Shown here: positions 26,355 through 36,579 of the stretch, in pieces | Numbering within the stretch: the stretch's first letter is position 1 | How the letters are laid out: every line of letters starts with the position of its first letter | Source of the DNA: Trametes villosa | Lineage: Eukaryota; Basidiomycota; Agaricomycetes; Polyporales; Polyporaceae | Length of the DNA: 64,000 nucleotides | Assembly: GCA_002964805.2 (NCBI GenBank) | Contig: PUDQ02000009.1 | Coordinates: forward strand, 186,001-250,000 | Direction of reading: 5' to 3' | Made by a program: the position numbers and the translations under genes | The notes under the pieces: model-generated | Told to the model about the DNA's origin: nothing | Seen by the model: the letters and a program-made list of their open reading frames with translations, nothing else | The model's database searches: none

Positions 26355-28121
26355 TCAATTATCAACTTGAACAGCCTGAACGGTGTCATCGTCCATCCCG
26401 TACAAGAACTCCTCCACATACTCCGACAGCGCTTCCGTGTACAACGCCTTCTGCTCCTCGAAGTACTGCAGCGAGCGGTGATCGCCGAGCTCGAGGACCA
26501 GCTCCTCAAGCGCCTCGGATCTTCCGAGCACGTCTCGTCGGTGCTGCAAGCACTGTACGATAGCGGGTAGGAGTGCCGCGTCACGCGCGCTACATCCCTC
26601 GATGCGTAACTCTTCTAGCCCCGGTAGCACCACACGCGAGGCCTCGGGCGTGTCCGCGGGAGCACTTTCGGGGTCGAGGAAACCGAAGATGTGCTTCGCG
26701 CCCGTGGCATAGTCGTTCCCGACGACGGTGAGCGCGCGGAGCTTCGGGAAGGGCGCGAACGCCTCGCGCCACCGCATCTCCGCGTACCTGTTCGGCGGGG
26801 CCTTGATCCGCAGCCGCTGCAGCTGAGGGGCGCCGCGGCAGATGTCCACGAAGTCGTCGAGGTGAGGGAGCCGATCCGCCATGTAGTCTTCTGGTATCTC
26901 CATCGTGATGAGGACAGAGCCTGGCTTGCCCGGGATTTCCAGCTGGACAGCGTGCTGGGCATCCTCCATCCAGACACTCGCCGTCTCGGCGCGAGAAAGC
27001 ATCGGCAGGCCCGTCCTGTCGTCAAGAAGCACGGCGCGAGCGCCTTGTAGGACCGCCGCCTCCAGAAATCCCTCTGCAGCAAAGGTTCGGCGCTTGATGA
27101 CGACGGCCGCGGAGAGGGGGACGGATATGACGGACAGAATGTGGCTCAAGACTTCGGTATCCGTGTTCTCCAATGTCAAACTCTTGAGGTTCGACAGTAC
27201 CGCCCGACCAGAAGGTGCAGGTGGGTCCGAAGCAGTAGCCAGCCCATCGCGGAGCTTTACTTCGGAGAGGAAGAGCTCTTCCACGCAGGTGAGCTCTCGA
27301 AGGAGGATGGTGAGCATGCTCCGAGTAAGGCCGGGAACCAAGCCAAGCCAAATGCGGATGGACAGCACCTTCAGTTGCCGAAGGACCGGGGTCGGCACCA
27401 AGTGAATCCCGCCAATCCTAACGTCCACAAGCTTGGGGAAGTGTTCCGGGGCAAACTCGATCGCCACCTCGCTAGGGTTAAACAACGTCTTGGTCACCGC
27501 AGCGTGAAATGACTCCAGCGCGGGCATCGGGTTCTGCATGAGCGCCTTGAGGTGAGGGCCGTCCTTCTGCGAGACGACGGTGAAAGCGAGCCGGCGAATC
27601 TTGTATGCATGCGCCCCGACAAGCTGTAGCAGCGGCCGAACCATATGGGGTACTCTGGGAAGGGAGACATCGATCTCGACGCCCTTGGAACGAATAAAGC
27701 AGGTGCGAGCGTAGTTCAAGCTCGATACGGCCCATAAGAAACTCCACAGGCGAGGTGTAGTCGCCGCAACCGTGAACCAGTGACGGCAGACCAGCGAACA
27801 GGTAATCCAATGGAGCGATTTGCCTTCCACGACGGTCATCCGAAGAGCCTGGAAGATCGCGGCGAGGAGTTCGACGGGAAGTCGGTTGATGGGAACACCT
27901 GTGTTGAGTAGCGCATTAACGCTGAGCAGCTCGCGTTCCAGTTCGCCTTTTCGATCCAGCAGGAGCTGACGAGATTCGTTTATGGGGACGGTCGGAGGAA
28001 CCGTGACAGAAGCCACAGGGGGCAGGCCATAATATGGGTAGCACCAAGTGTCTGCTCTGAGTATCCTTGACTCAGACTGGTACGCCGGAGCCGTCGCGTT
28101 CGGACTATTCAAAACCAGCAT
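26355..28121 (-). CDS. F-box protein with LRR-like repeats, family 2
   Basis: Single-exon gene of 588 residues. A short N-terminal motif PYYGLPPV (about residues 29-36) precedes a charged helix and an F-box beginning PINRLPVELLAAIFQAL (about residues 77-125) with CSLVCRHWFTVAATTPRLW, the usual end of a fungal F-box. The rest has regularly spaced LRR-like strands (for example VLSIRIWLGLVPGLTR and LKSLTLENTDTEVLS) and a helical C-terminus. It would recruit a substrate to an SCF ubiquitin ligase through Skp1 (family knowledge); the substrate is unknown. Related to the genes at 30004, 49480, 54201 and 61133 by domain order and the shared PYYGLPP and INRLP.EL motifs. The ATG at 28121 is preceded by an out-of-frame ATG with an immediate stop. 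Confidence 0.82.
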   Translation of the reverse strand: MLVLNSPNATAPAYQSESRILRADTWCYPYYGLPPVASVTVPPTVPINESRQLLLDRKGELERELLSVNALLNTGVPINRLPVELLAAIFQALRMTVVEGKSLHWITCSLVCRHWFTVAATTPRLWSFLWAVSSLNYARTCFIRSKGVEIDVSLPRVPHMVRPLLQLVGAHAYKIRRLAFTVVSQKDGPHLKALMQNPMPALESFHAAVTKTLFNPSEVAIEFAPEHFPKLVDVRIGGIHLVPTPVLRQLKVLSIRIWLGLVPGLTRSMLTILLRELTCVEELFLSEVKLRDGLATASDPPAPSGRAVLSNLKSLTLENTDTEVLSHILSVISVPLSAAVVIKRRTFAAEGFLEAAVLQGARAVLLDDRTGLPMLSRAETASVWMEDAQHAVQLEIPGKPGSVLITMEIPEDYMADRLPHLDDFVDICRGAPQLQRLRIKAPPNRYAEMRWREAFAPFPKLRALTVVGNDYATGAKHIFGFLDPESAPADTPEASRVVLPGLEELRIEGCSARDAALLPAIVQCLQHRRDVLGRSEALEELVLELGDHRSLQYFEEQKALYTEALSEYVEEFLYGMDDDTVQAVQVDN

Positions 28122-30003
28122 TCAATACATGTCGCTGGCCGATGTTGGTCACCTACCCCGTGTCTGCCATGGTGTCCATGTCAACGCCGCGGCCAGACGC
28201 TGCCAGTGCTGCTGTCGAAAGATGTCGTAAGTACTAGCAGCGCCGTGTAACTTTGAAAATGTATGCACTTACGGGACCTTTCTCCTTGATTGCTATACGA
28301 ATGACCGTTTTCGAAGTTCGAGTACTTCGCTATCAGGAGTGGTCGTGGTACGCAGCTGAGCGAGGCCAGGCGAGGCCGCAACAGCGACGCGACGCTAAGC
28401 CCCGAGCCACGTGGCGCGGGGTACATCAGGAAAAAACGAGATGTCTATGTGGGACTCTGTCGGCGATGTAGGAGTCGTAGTGTCGTAGACATCCCCCCGA
28501 TTATTTGGTGCCCGTAGCTGTGCCCCGCCGCTCTGTAGACGCCTGTAGCTTGCGCGAGTGCTATTAAGCGCTACGATAGCAATCCGTAGCCCGGTGTAGA
28601 GCAAACCCAATGGGCGAAAGCAGGGAATTCACTCATTGGAACATTGCGTGATAGCATCAAATATATTCTTAACCACTATGGAGGTACACTCGAGCGCATA
28701 TGGAGGCAAACCGGGATGGCGGAGACTGTGGGGGCGACCGTGATTGCCCAAGACGACGGATCCCAAGATGCCGAGGGCAGTACAAGTAGTAGGACCAGCC
28801 TAGCCGGTGGACACAGTATCTAGACCTCATAGTGGCAGCGAAGCGAGCATAGCGGTACCGAACGAATGGCAGACGAAGCGAGGGGATCAGAGACTAGGAG
28901 AGGAGGCCACAAAAGCGTACATAGAAGTCATGGAAAGTCGATCGCGGCAGACGTTGTGCCCCAGGACCCGGGACGCACAGACTCTAGACGGGGGGACAGC
29001 AAGCTTCAGCGCAAGGGGAAGCAGAACGAAGAAGGCGAGCATCGACTCCAAGCCCGCCAGAGTAAGACCACGGACATAGATCAGTACACGCCAAGGCCAG
29101 ACGGGCATGCAGAAGCCCTGAGTGCTTGGTGTGGAGGCAGAGGGGAGAGTCTTGACAGCCGCAGTCGGTGATTGGGAGCCAGAGGCACGCGACGCAGTGA
29201 GACTGAGGAGAACGGGATAGCCTGGAGTTCCTGGGATAGGCAGAGCTACGACAACACACCTATTCAGACGTGAGTCTAGGCTGTCGCAAAGGGGTTGCAT
29301 TCTCGGGGACCCGCAGCACAACCTCCGCGGCGTTCATCGAGGCGAGACACAGGTGGGCTTAGGAGCCGGTAGAGCAAGTCCATAGCAAGCAGTACTAGTC
29401 GTAAGCCTGGGCAACCCGGGAGTGGTTCAAGGACAGGTGAGGGCAACATGAGAGACGAGCCGTATTCACAGGAGGAGATAGACTCAGTGAGGGCGACATA
29501 GAGGAGTACGACAAAGGAGAGGCAAGGGAGAGGAGGAGAGAGGCGACGCGCAAAAGTGCGAAAATTGACTCGAAAGGTTTAGACGCCAGCCGGCATCCTC
29601 CGGTGCTTCGGCGCTTACGCCCTGCCTGCCATCCCGACACTCTTCCAGCCTGCTTTCACGACACTTTGGGCCGGAAATCATCATGGACGCATGATGGGCA
29701 TGCCAGGAAAGCTTCTGTACTACTTACGCCAAATTCTGGGATTTCAATAACCTACCAAAGCTACGTATTGCTACACCGAGGATGCCTTGGCTACACCGGC
29801 TACAGACTCGACATAACCGGCGGCCGAGCTACGGCGAAATTGCTTTTTCCTGATGTAAGGCACCCACTGGTCACCCAAATATCTTTCCTCACCTCTTAAC
29901 GTTAGACAGCCTCGATATGCTGCTAGCATGCTTCTCTGCACGAGTAGATCAATTGCAGTGCTTCCACGAAGGGACGGCAGCGAGCAATTGCCAAGAAGTT
30001 GTA
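28122..30003. other. Intergenic region
   Basis: Nearly 1.9 kb between two minus-strand F-box genes. Only short frames without motifs (for example 28807-29079 +, 29395-29640 -). No repeat or RNA gene was recognised. Confidence 0.5.
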
Positions 30004-31839
30004 CTAGTGACGGCGCATCCCTGCCATTGTTGACCAGGACTGAGCCTCTCTACGCTTGAAGTCGTCTGTTGTAAACGTCAACTGTGCTACAAGGGGCGCC
30101 AGAGCGCTTTCAAACGCATCCTTCGTCCGCGCGAAGCTCTCTTCACTGTCATGTCCAATCAAGTTAAGCGACAGCTCCTCGAGCGCCCTTTCCTTGCCCA
30201 GCCTCCGTCGCCTCTCCTCAAGACAGGCCACCACTCGCGGAAGGAGGTCGTCCATCCCGTAACCATGCCATAAGCCCGACAGGACAAGCTTTTGAAGCTC
30301 GGGACACACCACCCTCTCCGGAGACCCCACTAGCAGGGCGGGGTCCAGCGCCTCAATGAGCAGCATCACCGCCCGCGCCGTCCCGCGGCCCGAAACAACG
30401 ACAGAGAGCGTGCGGAGCTGCGGAAAGTCCTCGAGAGCAGTCTGCCACACTACATCGCCGAAGGCGATGCGCGCGCACTCGATCTGCAGGACCTCCAGCG
30501 GCACATCGCGGAGTACACGCAGAGGATCGGCGAGGCTGAGCGCGTCGGCGGAGTCTCGGCGCGCGCCCGCGAAGTCAGTGACGAGGTGGACGTGGCCGGG
30601 GACGATGACGTCCGGCGAGGCTTTGCGATGGTCGAGCGATGAGTAGCCGTCTATCGCGTGCAGCCACGAGAGCACGCGGACTTCTGCGTGTACGAGGCCA
30701 GGGAAAACCGGGAGGCAGGTGTAGTAGTCGGCGGGGAGAAAGCCGCCGATGCTATCCTGGCCGGTGACTCGCTCAGCGGTAGAGGTGGAGACGGCGCGGA
30801 TATACACGTCGGCGGTGGGAGGAATGACGATATAGGAGAGCAGCTGCTGAACAGCAGGAGCTGCGAGCGCGAGCCGGATGCTAGCCAGCTTGCCGAGCGT
30901 GACCTGACTGGCAGCAGGCCGTAGGGCAGGCGCAGTCATATCGGAGATGTGGATTTCGTATAACGTCAGGACCTCGATGTTTACCAGGCTACGGACGATG
31001 TCGATCAGCGTCCCCAGGCTTAACTCCGGTTCCCGCCCCACAAGCTTGTACACTTCCAAGACTCTGAGCCGCGTAAACGTTGGTGTCGGTATCAGCACGT
31101 TGAGCCGCGTAACCCGCACTTCTTGCAGCCTTGGAAACCGGTCTGGCGAGAGTACGAAAGGTGCCTGCAAGGGTTCTCCCACCTTCGCCTCGATCGAGCG
31201 CAGCGCCGGCATCGTATTCGCGGAAAGGAACGCGGCGAGGTTCGTGAGCTGAGAGACACCGCCCGTCTCGACCTGGAGGGTGCGGATACGATGGGCATGT
31301 GGGGCGATGACGTTCAAAGTCTCGCCTGTGCGGTGCGTGTAGCGGCCTTGGATAACTTCCACACCCACCTCGAGATCCTTCGAGCGTACCAGCCCGGTAC
31401 GAAGGAGGTTCGTGGTCCCGACGGTCCTGAGTCGACACCACAGCGTCGGGGCTGTAGCGCCGATGACGAACCATTGCCTGCAGACGAGCAGCACGGCCTC
31501 CCAGCGGGTGAACGGCGCATCGTGAAGGTACATGAATACCTCCACGATGAGCTCAGCTGGAAGGCGGTTGATTGGTGCGCACGCGTTCATGAGCGCATAG
31601 ATGGCCTGCAGCTCCTCCAGGCGAGCGCGTGCCCGCTCCGCGAGCTGTACGCGAAGGCTGGGGTCCGTTGGGGTCGGAAGAGATATGTCATCGAGAGGTT
31701 TGACCCCAAAGTATGGACCGCAACACGCTTCAGCTCTCGTGGGGCTCGCAAGAGACGAAGGTGGCCTGTCGAACTGGTGAGCCCCCGCACCGTGCCGATA
31801 CAAGCTATACACAAACCTGCTTCGTTCGAGAGCCTCCAT
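30004..31839 (-). CDS. F-box protein with LRR-like repeats, family 2
   Basis: Single exon, 611 residues, starting MEALERSRF. A Glu/Arg/Leu-rich helix (LAERARARLEELQAIYALM) leads into the F-box APINRLPAELIVEVFMYL (about residues 88-137) and VCRQWFVIGATAPTLW. Downstream segments such as FTRLRVLEVYKLVG and LVNIEVLTLYEIHI have LRR spacing. The C-terminal part carries LVLSGLWHGYGMDDLLPRVV and RRRRLGKERALEELSLNL, the latter corresponding to the RR.LGR.D..IEEITL block of the other family-2 genes. The N-terminal PYFGVKPLDD motif replaces PYYGLPP. Presumed SCF substrate receptor. The relic at 43615-43870 resembles this gene most closely (RARVEEVQTVYALM against RARLEELQAIYALM). Confidence 0.82.
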   Translation of the reverse strand: MEALERSRFVYSLYRHGAGAHQFDRPPSSLASPTRAEACCGPYFGVKPLDDISLPTPTDPSLRVQLAERARARLEELQAIYALMNACAPINRLPAELIVEVFMYLHDAPFTRWEAVLLVCRQWFVIGATAPTLWCRLRTVGTTNLLRTGLVRSKDLEVGVEVIQGRYTHRTGETLNVIAPHAHRIRTLQVETGGVSQLTNLAAFLSANTMPALRSIEAKVGEPLQAPFVLSPDRFPRLQEVRVTRLNVLIPTPTFTRLRVLEVYKLVGREPELSLGTLIDIVRSLVNIEVLTLYEIHISDMTAPALRPAASQVTLGKLASIRLALAAPAVQQLLSYIVIPPTADVYIRAVSTSTAERVTGQDSIGGFLPADYYTCLPVFPGLVHAEVRVLSWLHAIDGYSSLDHRKASPDVIVPGHVHLVTDFAGARRDSADALSLADPLRVLRDVPLEVLQIECARIAFGDVVWQTALEDFPQLRTLSVVVSGRGTARAVMLLIEALDPALLVGSPERVVCPELQKLVLSGLWHGYGMDDLLPRVVACLEERRRRLGKERALEELSLNLIGHDSEESFARTKDAFESALAPLVAQLTFTTDDFKRREAQSWSTMAGMRRH

Positions 31840-32404
31840 AAGACGTAGTAGAGTACTGAGTACCTACGAGTCGCGGAAAAACAAAGAAAGATATGCGACG
31901 GCTGGAAACTACGACGACGATTTTGTGAGCAAGATCGAGTGACAGGATTCCCTGGAGGATATCGAGTGAGTGTCATTTGGTGTATGTCATATCTAGTTGA
32001 TGTCTTTGGCGGGTTGCTTACCGTATAAGACGATTTCCGCGTCGACTACTTACGACGTCGACAAGGAGGGATGAAGCAAGGAGCAAGCAAGAAGACTTAA
32101 GGAGATCGCGATGAATCGGACGATCAGGATGCATATTAACATGGATCTAAGCGATCACTGCGACACAATTCGTGGGGAAAAGGTGGTAACAAATGGCGCT
32201 TACTTTGGAGGTACTCACTTGGTTGCGCCATTCGCACCGTCATCTCTCTTCTCTCCTCCCCAATTGCAAGGGGCCCCGACCCTCCGGATTAAGATGTACA
32301 CCAGGAAATATTTAGGTAGAATCCGTTTGCGCTAAACGGACAAGCCCGAAGACCCTGAAGCTCATCTACGCCCGTAGACTTTTCAGACTTGCATCGCCGT
32401 AGAG
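31840..32404. other. Intergenic region
   Basis: Divergent spacer between an F-box gene (-) and the MDP-1 pseudogene (+). No coding signal or repeat was seen. Confidence 0.5.
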
Positions 32405-33465
32405 ATGACAAGCCGACTCTCGAAGCTCGTGGCCTTTGATCTCGAGTATGTCCGAAGCCTCTCTCCCTCCGTACAAGCTTCGATGCACTCGATTTATGAC
32501 CGTCCTTCTTCCCGACCAGCGCAGCTATACTCTCTGGGACCTGTGGATAGACACACACGCCAATCGTAAGTCACCGTAGCGGGCCCGTAGACTCCCGAGG
32601 ATCCCTGCGAGGCGGTGTGGCTGACAGGCCTTTGCTGACTTTGGGTTTTGAATCGCGCAGCCCCGCTCCGCCGCGTCGGCGACGCCCTAAACGAAGTGCG
32701 TGATAGGTAACATACGAGTTTCATAAGTCGGACCGAACCTCCTTGCTCATGGCCGGTACCGTCGACAGATATGACCAGAGCATCGCATTCTACCGCGACT
32801 TTCCGGAGATTCGGCATCGGCAGCGGGAGGCGGGCGTCGCCATCGCTGCGTGCTCGCGCACCTCCGCGCTAGATCTGTGCGTAGCGGTTCGACGCTCGCC
32901 CGCACGCGCACACTCACGCACATGTGCGCACTTCTTGAAGGGCGCGCCGAGCGCTCAGCTTGCTGCTCGTGCCGCCGCCCGCGGGACACAAGGGCGAATC
33001 ACCCACCCCGTCATCCAGTTCTTCGACCAGAAGCAAATCTATCCAGGTATACTCCACAGTGCCCCTCACGAAATCCCACATCTGATGTAGAATGAATAAC
33101 AGGCATACAGGCTCGAAGCTGAAGCACTGCCGAGAGCTGCACAAGAAGACCGGCCTTCCGTACTCCGAGATGGTGCGCCCGGTGCCACCGAAGTCCACAA
33201 TGATCCGAGCGCGCCAACCCGCCTACAGCTGTTCTTTGACGACGAGCACCGCAACAAGGAGGTCGAGTCCCTCGGTACGCGTCTCGCCCAGCCGCACGTC
33301 CTTGAACATTTCGTTTATGCTGATGCGCGTTCGCAGGTGTTACGTTCTGCCTCGTTCCCAGCGGCGTGAACGACCGCGCGTTCGAACAGGGGCTTGCTCA
33401 ATGGCGGAAGCGACACCCTGTGGAGTTCGCGGAAGACGCCTCTGGGGACGGAGAGGGCGGTGAGG
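32405..33465 (+). pseudogene. Broken copy of the MDP-1-type HAD phosphatase gene
   Basis: All eight exons of the intact gene at 39036-40115 can be found in order with conserved splice sites: exon 1 at 32405-32445, exon 4 at 32769-32876, exon 5 at 32941-33046, and the last exon beginning GVTFCLVPSGVNDR near 33336. Intron sequences are also recognisably similar, so it arose by DNA duplication, not retrotransposition. Exon 5 is 106 bases against 107 in the intact gene: one base is missing near 33010 (between CACCCC and GTCATCCAG), which shifts the frame before the QFFDQK segment. The 3' end lacks the normal stop and runs into F-box-derived DNA around 33455-33475. Catalytic DLDYTLW and ACSRTS remain. 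A sequencing error in exon 5 cannot be excluded, but the fused 3' end is independent evidence of damage. Confidence 0.8.
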
Positions 33466-33866
33466 CGAGCTCCCGGAGGGATGAGACTGCGCGTTCGAGG
33501 GCGAGCTGAACAGCCTCCCCGACCTCGTCGCCCTGTTCGCGGACGCACCCGTCGACACGCTCTTCCTGAAGGGGAACGACCGGATGGTGGTCGACGCGGA
33601 GGACTGGCAGCCGGGCTGAGCGCGTGGCCGGGCCTCCAGCGCGTCACGATCGCGCACACAGACTCGCTCATCAAGTACGACGTGCGTCTCTCCCTCATCG
33701 ACGCGCTGCTGCCGCCCGAGCTCGCAGCTGGTGAGGACATGATGGCGGACGCGATCCCTGCGCCCCGGCTGGGGACGCTCACCGTCACGTCCCCGATGAC
33801 GTACATGGGGGAAGAGGGCGAGCTCACGCACAAACTCGTGGGCTGTCTGCGCCGCGGATTTGCCAC
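33463..33866 (+). pseudogene. Truncated family-1 F-box fragment fused to the MDP-1 pseudogene
   Basis: Matches codons of the central to C-terminal part of the F-box gene at 44545-46362 (its bases about 45690-46080), with blocks such as FEGELNS, DTLFL, ITIAHTDSL-like and SLIDALLPPELA. It lacks the F-box, N-terminus and C-terminus. A Trp codon has become TGA near 33488 and bases are missing near 33610-33620, breaking the frame again. The similarity ends around 33856 (GCLRR). No transcript start is visible, so it is a dead fragment unless read through from the upstream pseudogene. Confidence 0.8.
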
Positions 33867-33870
33867 ATGA

Positions 33871-35070
33871 CGTGCTAACTACACGCATAGACCCTGCTTG
33901 CTTGTGAGCCTGACATTAATATTCCTGCAGTTACGTAGTACCCACTCCCGATGGACGGCCAAACGACTAGCGGCGTGCCCCAGAAACGATGGGCAACTAC
34001 CTCACTCGCGCCTAAAAGTCGTTTGACTTGACTTGGACACAGATCCTCATACAGCGGCGTTGCTCGAATGGTCGATGATGTCAGGTAAGCCGGCTCCGTC
34101 GACAGATGCAGTTATGGAATACCCATCTCAAGACTCGGACCTTCTAGCACGCGCACGTCGATGGCAGCGTGCACGGAAGTGAAGCCCTCCAGCGCCCGGG
34201 CGAGGCGCCCCTGCATTTGCAGGCGTGCGGGCTTGTGTCGTCAGCGACGCGCTGAGAAGCATATTTGAATTTTACTGCACCAAAGTGGTATGGACCCCCG
34301 ATCATAGCGTACACTGTGGCGGCTCTCTGATATTTCCAGCCTTTACCGGTGGCATTTCACCTTCGTCTTCCAGTCCCAACTTCCGCTTCTGCTTTCTCAA
34401 GCGCTAGACGCGGCGCCCCCACGGAGCGACGGTTACGTTCAGAGCCCAGACTCCCGGTCAGAAGCACCGGCGAATTCTGCCAACTGGGTAACGCCGGCAT
34501 GCGCCATCCATTTTATCTGTGCTGTGAAATTAGCAGGAAAAACTTGCAAGGTGCATTCTTTAGTACCGAGTGTCACAGCGAAGGTGAGCATACGAAATGT
34601 ACGTTGGAATACTCCTAATTACTTGGAATCTGACGTACCGCGCCAGGAGAACACTACGCAATGTAAGCCGGCGAGGTCTGGAGTGTTTGCGCGAGAAAAG
34701 TTAGCGTTGTGTCTACAGCGCAAGAAGGTTACGCCATCTAGGATTGACCTCATGCATTGCTTCGGGATGACGTTCGTTCGCCGTGGTCACTCGTCCTCAG
34801 TATCTTGCATGGAAGCCCGGATGGCAGTCACCGGCGTATGGCTCCCGCATACAGAGATCCTCGCACCATGTCCTAGTCAGCCACCGGGCGAATTTCGAAA
34901 GCCTCTGCGCAGGTATATAACCGGGTGGACGAGGGCATTCGAGTTCAGCGCCATCCTCCCACTGACGCATACACCCACCCATCTACCTACAGGTGAGCAA
35001 CATCGCTTGCAACGCATATATACACCATGGATCTAAATCACTTACGCTGTGTGCTGCCCACAGATACAAC
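33871..35070. other. Intergenic region, largely a duplicated promoter segment
   Basis: No coding frame. From about 34126 onward it is collinear with DNA upstream of the second NUP gene (see the repeat entry). It also holds the TATA box and probable 5' UTR intron of the first NUP gene. Confidence 0.6.
34914..34920 (+). promoter_or_regulatory. TATA box of NUP gene 1
   Basis: TATATAA lies 151-157 bases upstream of the start codon, at the same relative place as TATATATAA before NUP gene 2. The conservation in an otherwise diverged upstream region supports function. Confidence 0.6.
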
Positions 35071-36327
35071 ATGCGGGTTCTCACTGCGCTCCTGTCTTGC
35101 GCCCTCCTCGTGCCATCTATAGCACTACCGGTCGCTGCATGGCCCACCCCACCCCATGGTGAGGCTGCAAAGATTGCGCCCAAGGTCTTCATCATCGACG
35201 CGGTATGTCTCTCGTTCCGCATGTTTCAGGCAAGTAGCAGCGCAGATGGCTCACGGCCTGCTCTCTAGTTTGAGCCGGAGGAGTTGTCCTGGTACGGCAT
35301 TCCGGAGTTCAACCTACTGGAGCACAACATCACCGTCCCCGGCTTCTCGCCGCTCTTCCCCCAAGCTCATTGCACGAAGGACGGTTCGATCTGCCAGGCC
35401 GTCACCGGCGAAGCCGAGATCAACGCCGCGTCGACGATCGCCGCGCTCATCTACTCCTCCGCCTTCGACCTCAAGCGCACCTACTTCCTCGTCGCCGGCA
35501 TAGCAGGCATCAGCCCGAAACGGGGCACGCTCGGCAGCGTCACCTTCGCCCGCTTTGCCGTGCAGGTCGCGCTCCAGCGCGAGTTCGACGCGCGCGAGAA
35601 GCCAGAGAACTTCCCGAGCGGCTACTTCTCGCAGGGCACGACCGCCCCAGGCGTGTACCCGCACTCGATCTACGGCACGGAGGTATTCGAGCTCAACGAC
35701 GACCTCCGCCAGCTTGCGATGGCGTTCGCGAAGCGCGGCACGCTCGTCGACGACGCGCGCTCGCAGCAGTACCGCGCGATGTACGCGAGCGACGCGGGCT
35801 TCGCCGCCGGCGCCGCGCCGCCGTCCGTCATCCCGTGCGACACCGCGACGTCGGACGTGTACTTCTCGGGCGCGCTGCTCGCGGAGGCGTTCGAGAACGC
35901 GACGACGCTGTTCACGAACGGGACCTCGACGTACTGCACGTCGCAGCAGGAGGACAACGGGATCCTCGAGGCGCTCGTGCGGGGCGCGCGCGCGGGGCGC
36001 GTCGACTTTGCGCGCGTCATCATCATGCGCACCGGGTCCGACTTCGACAGGCCGTACCCCGGGCAGGCCGCGGCGGATAATCTGTTCGCGCACTCGCCCG
36101 GCTTCAACATCTCGGTCGCGAACCTCCCTGCGGCGGGCGTCCCGGTCGTGACGGGGATCGTGTCGGAGTGGCATGAGAAGTTCGAGCGCGGCATCAAGCC
36201 GAGCAACTACATCGGGGACATCCTCGGGTCGCTGGGTGGGACGCCGGACTTTGGTCCGGGGAGCGTCTTCGCTGGTCCTGAGGGAGCGAAGGCGAGGCGT
36301 GCGATGCGCAGCCGCACGCGCCGCTAG
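35071..36327 (+). CDS. Secreted purine nucleoside permease (NUP)-family protein 1
   Basis: Exons 35071-35202 and 35269-36327; about 396 residues. NUP-family proteins were named after a Candida nucleoside permease but share a fold with nucleoside phosphorylases, so both transport and nucleoside cleavage have been discussed. A signal peptide is clear (MRVLTALLSCALLVPSIALP). Family blocks: KVFIIDAFEPE.WYGIPEF, NITVPGFSPLFP, QAVTGEAEINAASTIAAL, FLVAGIAGISPK, TLGSVTFARFAVQVALQREF, SIYGTEVFELN, CDTATSDVYFSGALLAEAFE, QQEDNGILEALVRGAR, IIMRTGSDFDRPYPGQ and SNYIGDILGSLGGTPDFGP. A probable 5' UTR intron (about 34993-35062) precedes the ATG. Nearly identical to the copy at 47898-49157; exon 2 has exactly the same length (1059). 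Confidence 0.9.
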
Positions 36328-36579
36328 AGGTTCGGGTACTGACAACTGCATCGCATTGCCGGTGCTGCTGCACTACGTTGGACTGTTCAATTGCTTGTAC
36401 TGCCAGTTTGGACATTAGGCTCATGAATATACGCTGCCGCACTGCGCAGACGTTCGACACTGAATAACCCAGCCAAGGACGCGTGAGCTTCATTATCAAA
36501 GACAAAACTAGGGTGTCTACTATTCTTGTATTGGTAAACTAGTTCGAGCGCAAACCACGGCGCTGAGCAGACGGGCGGT

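Larger units (their letters stand above)
34126..36340 (+). repeat. Left copy of a 2.2-kb duplicated segment (NUP gene and upstream DNA)
   Basis: Collinear with 46893-49170. Matching non-coding blocks lie at about 34126-34200 (ATGGCAGCGTGCACGGAAGT), 34330-34500 (GGTCAGAAGCACCGGCGAAT) and 34740-34830 (CATGCATTGCTTCGGGATGA), followed by the gene itself. Similarity is higher in the coding part than upstream, as expected for an older duplication under selection or with gene conversion. Confidence 0.85.

Noticed and set aside
32405..33465. A second functional MDP-1 gene
   Set aside because: Exon 5 is one base short and the gene lacks its own 3' end; both lesions argue for a pseudogene.
35314..36351. 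Long minus-strand open frame (345 codons) opposite NUP gene 1, with a similar one at 48081-49004
   Set aside because: Arg/Glu/Val-rich shadow frame created by the GC-rich codon use of the NUP genes; no family motif, and the plus-strand protein is clearly the real one.
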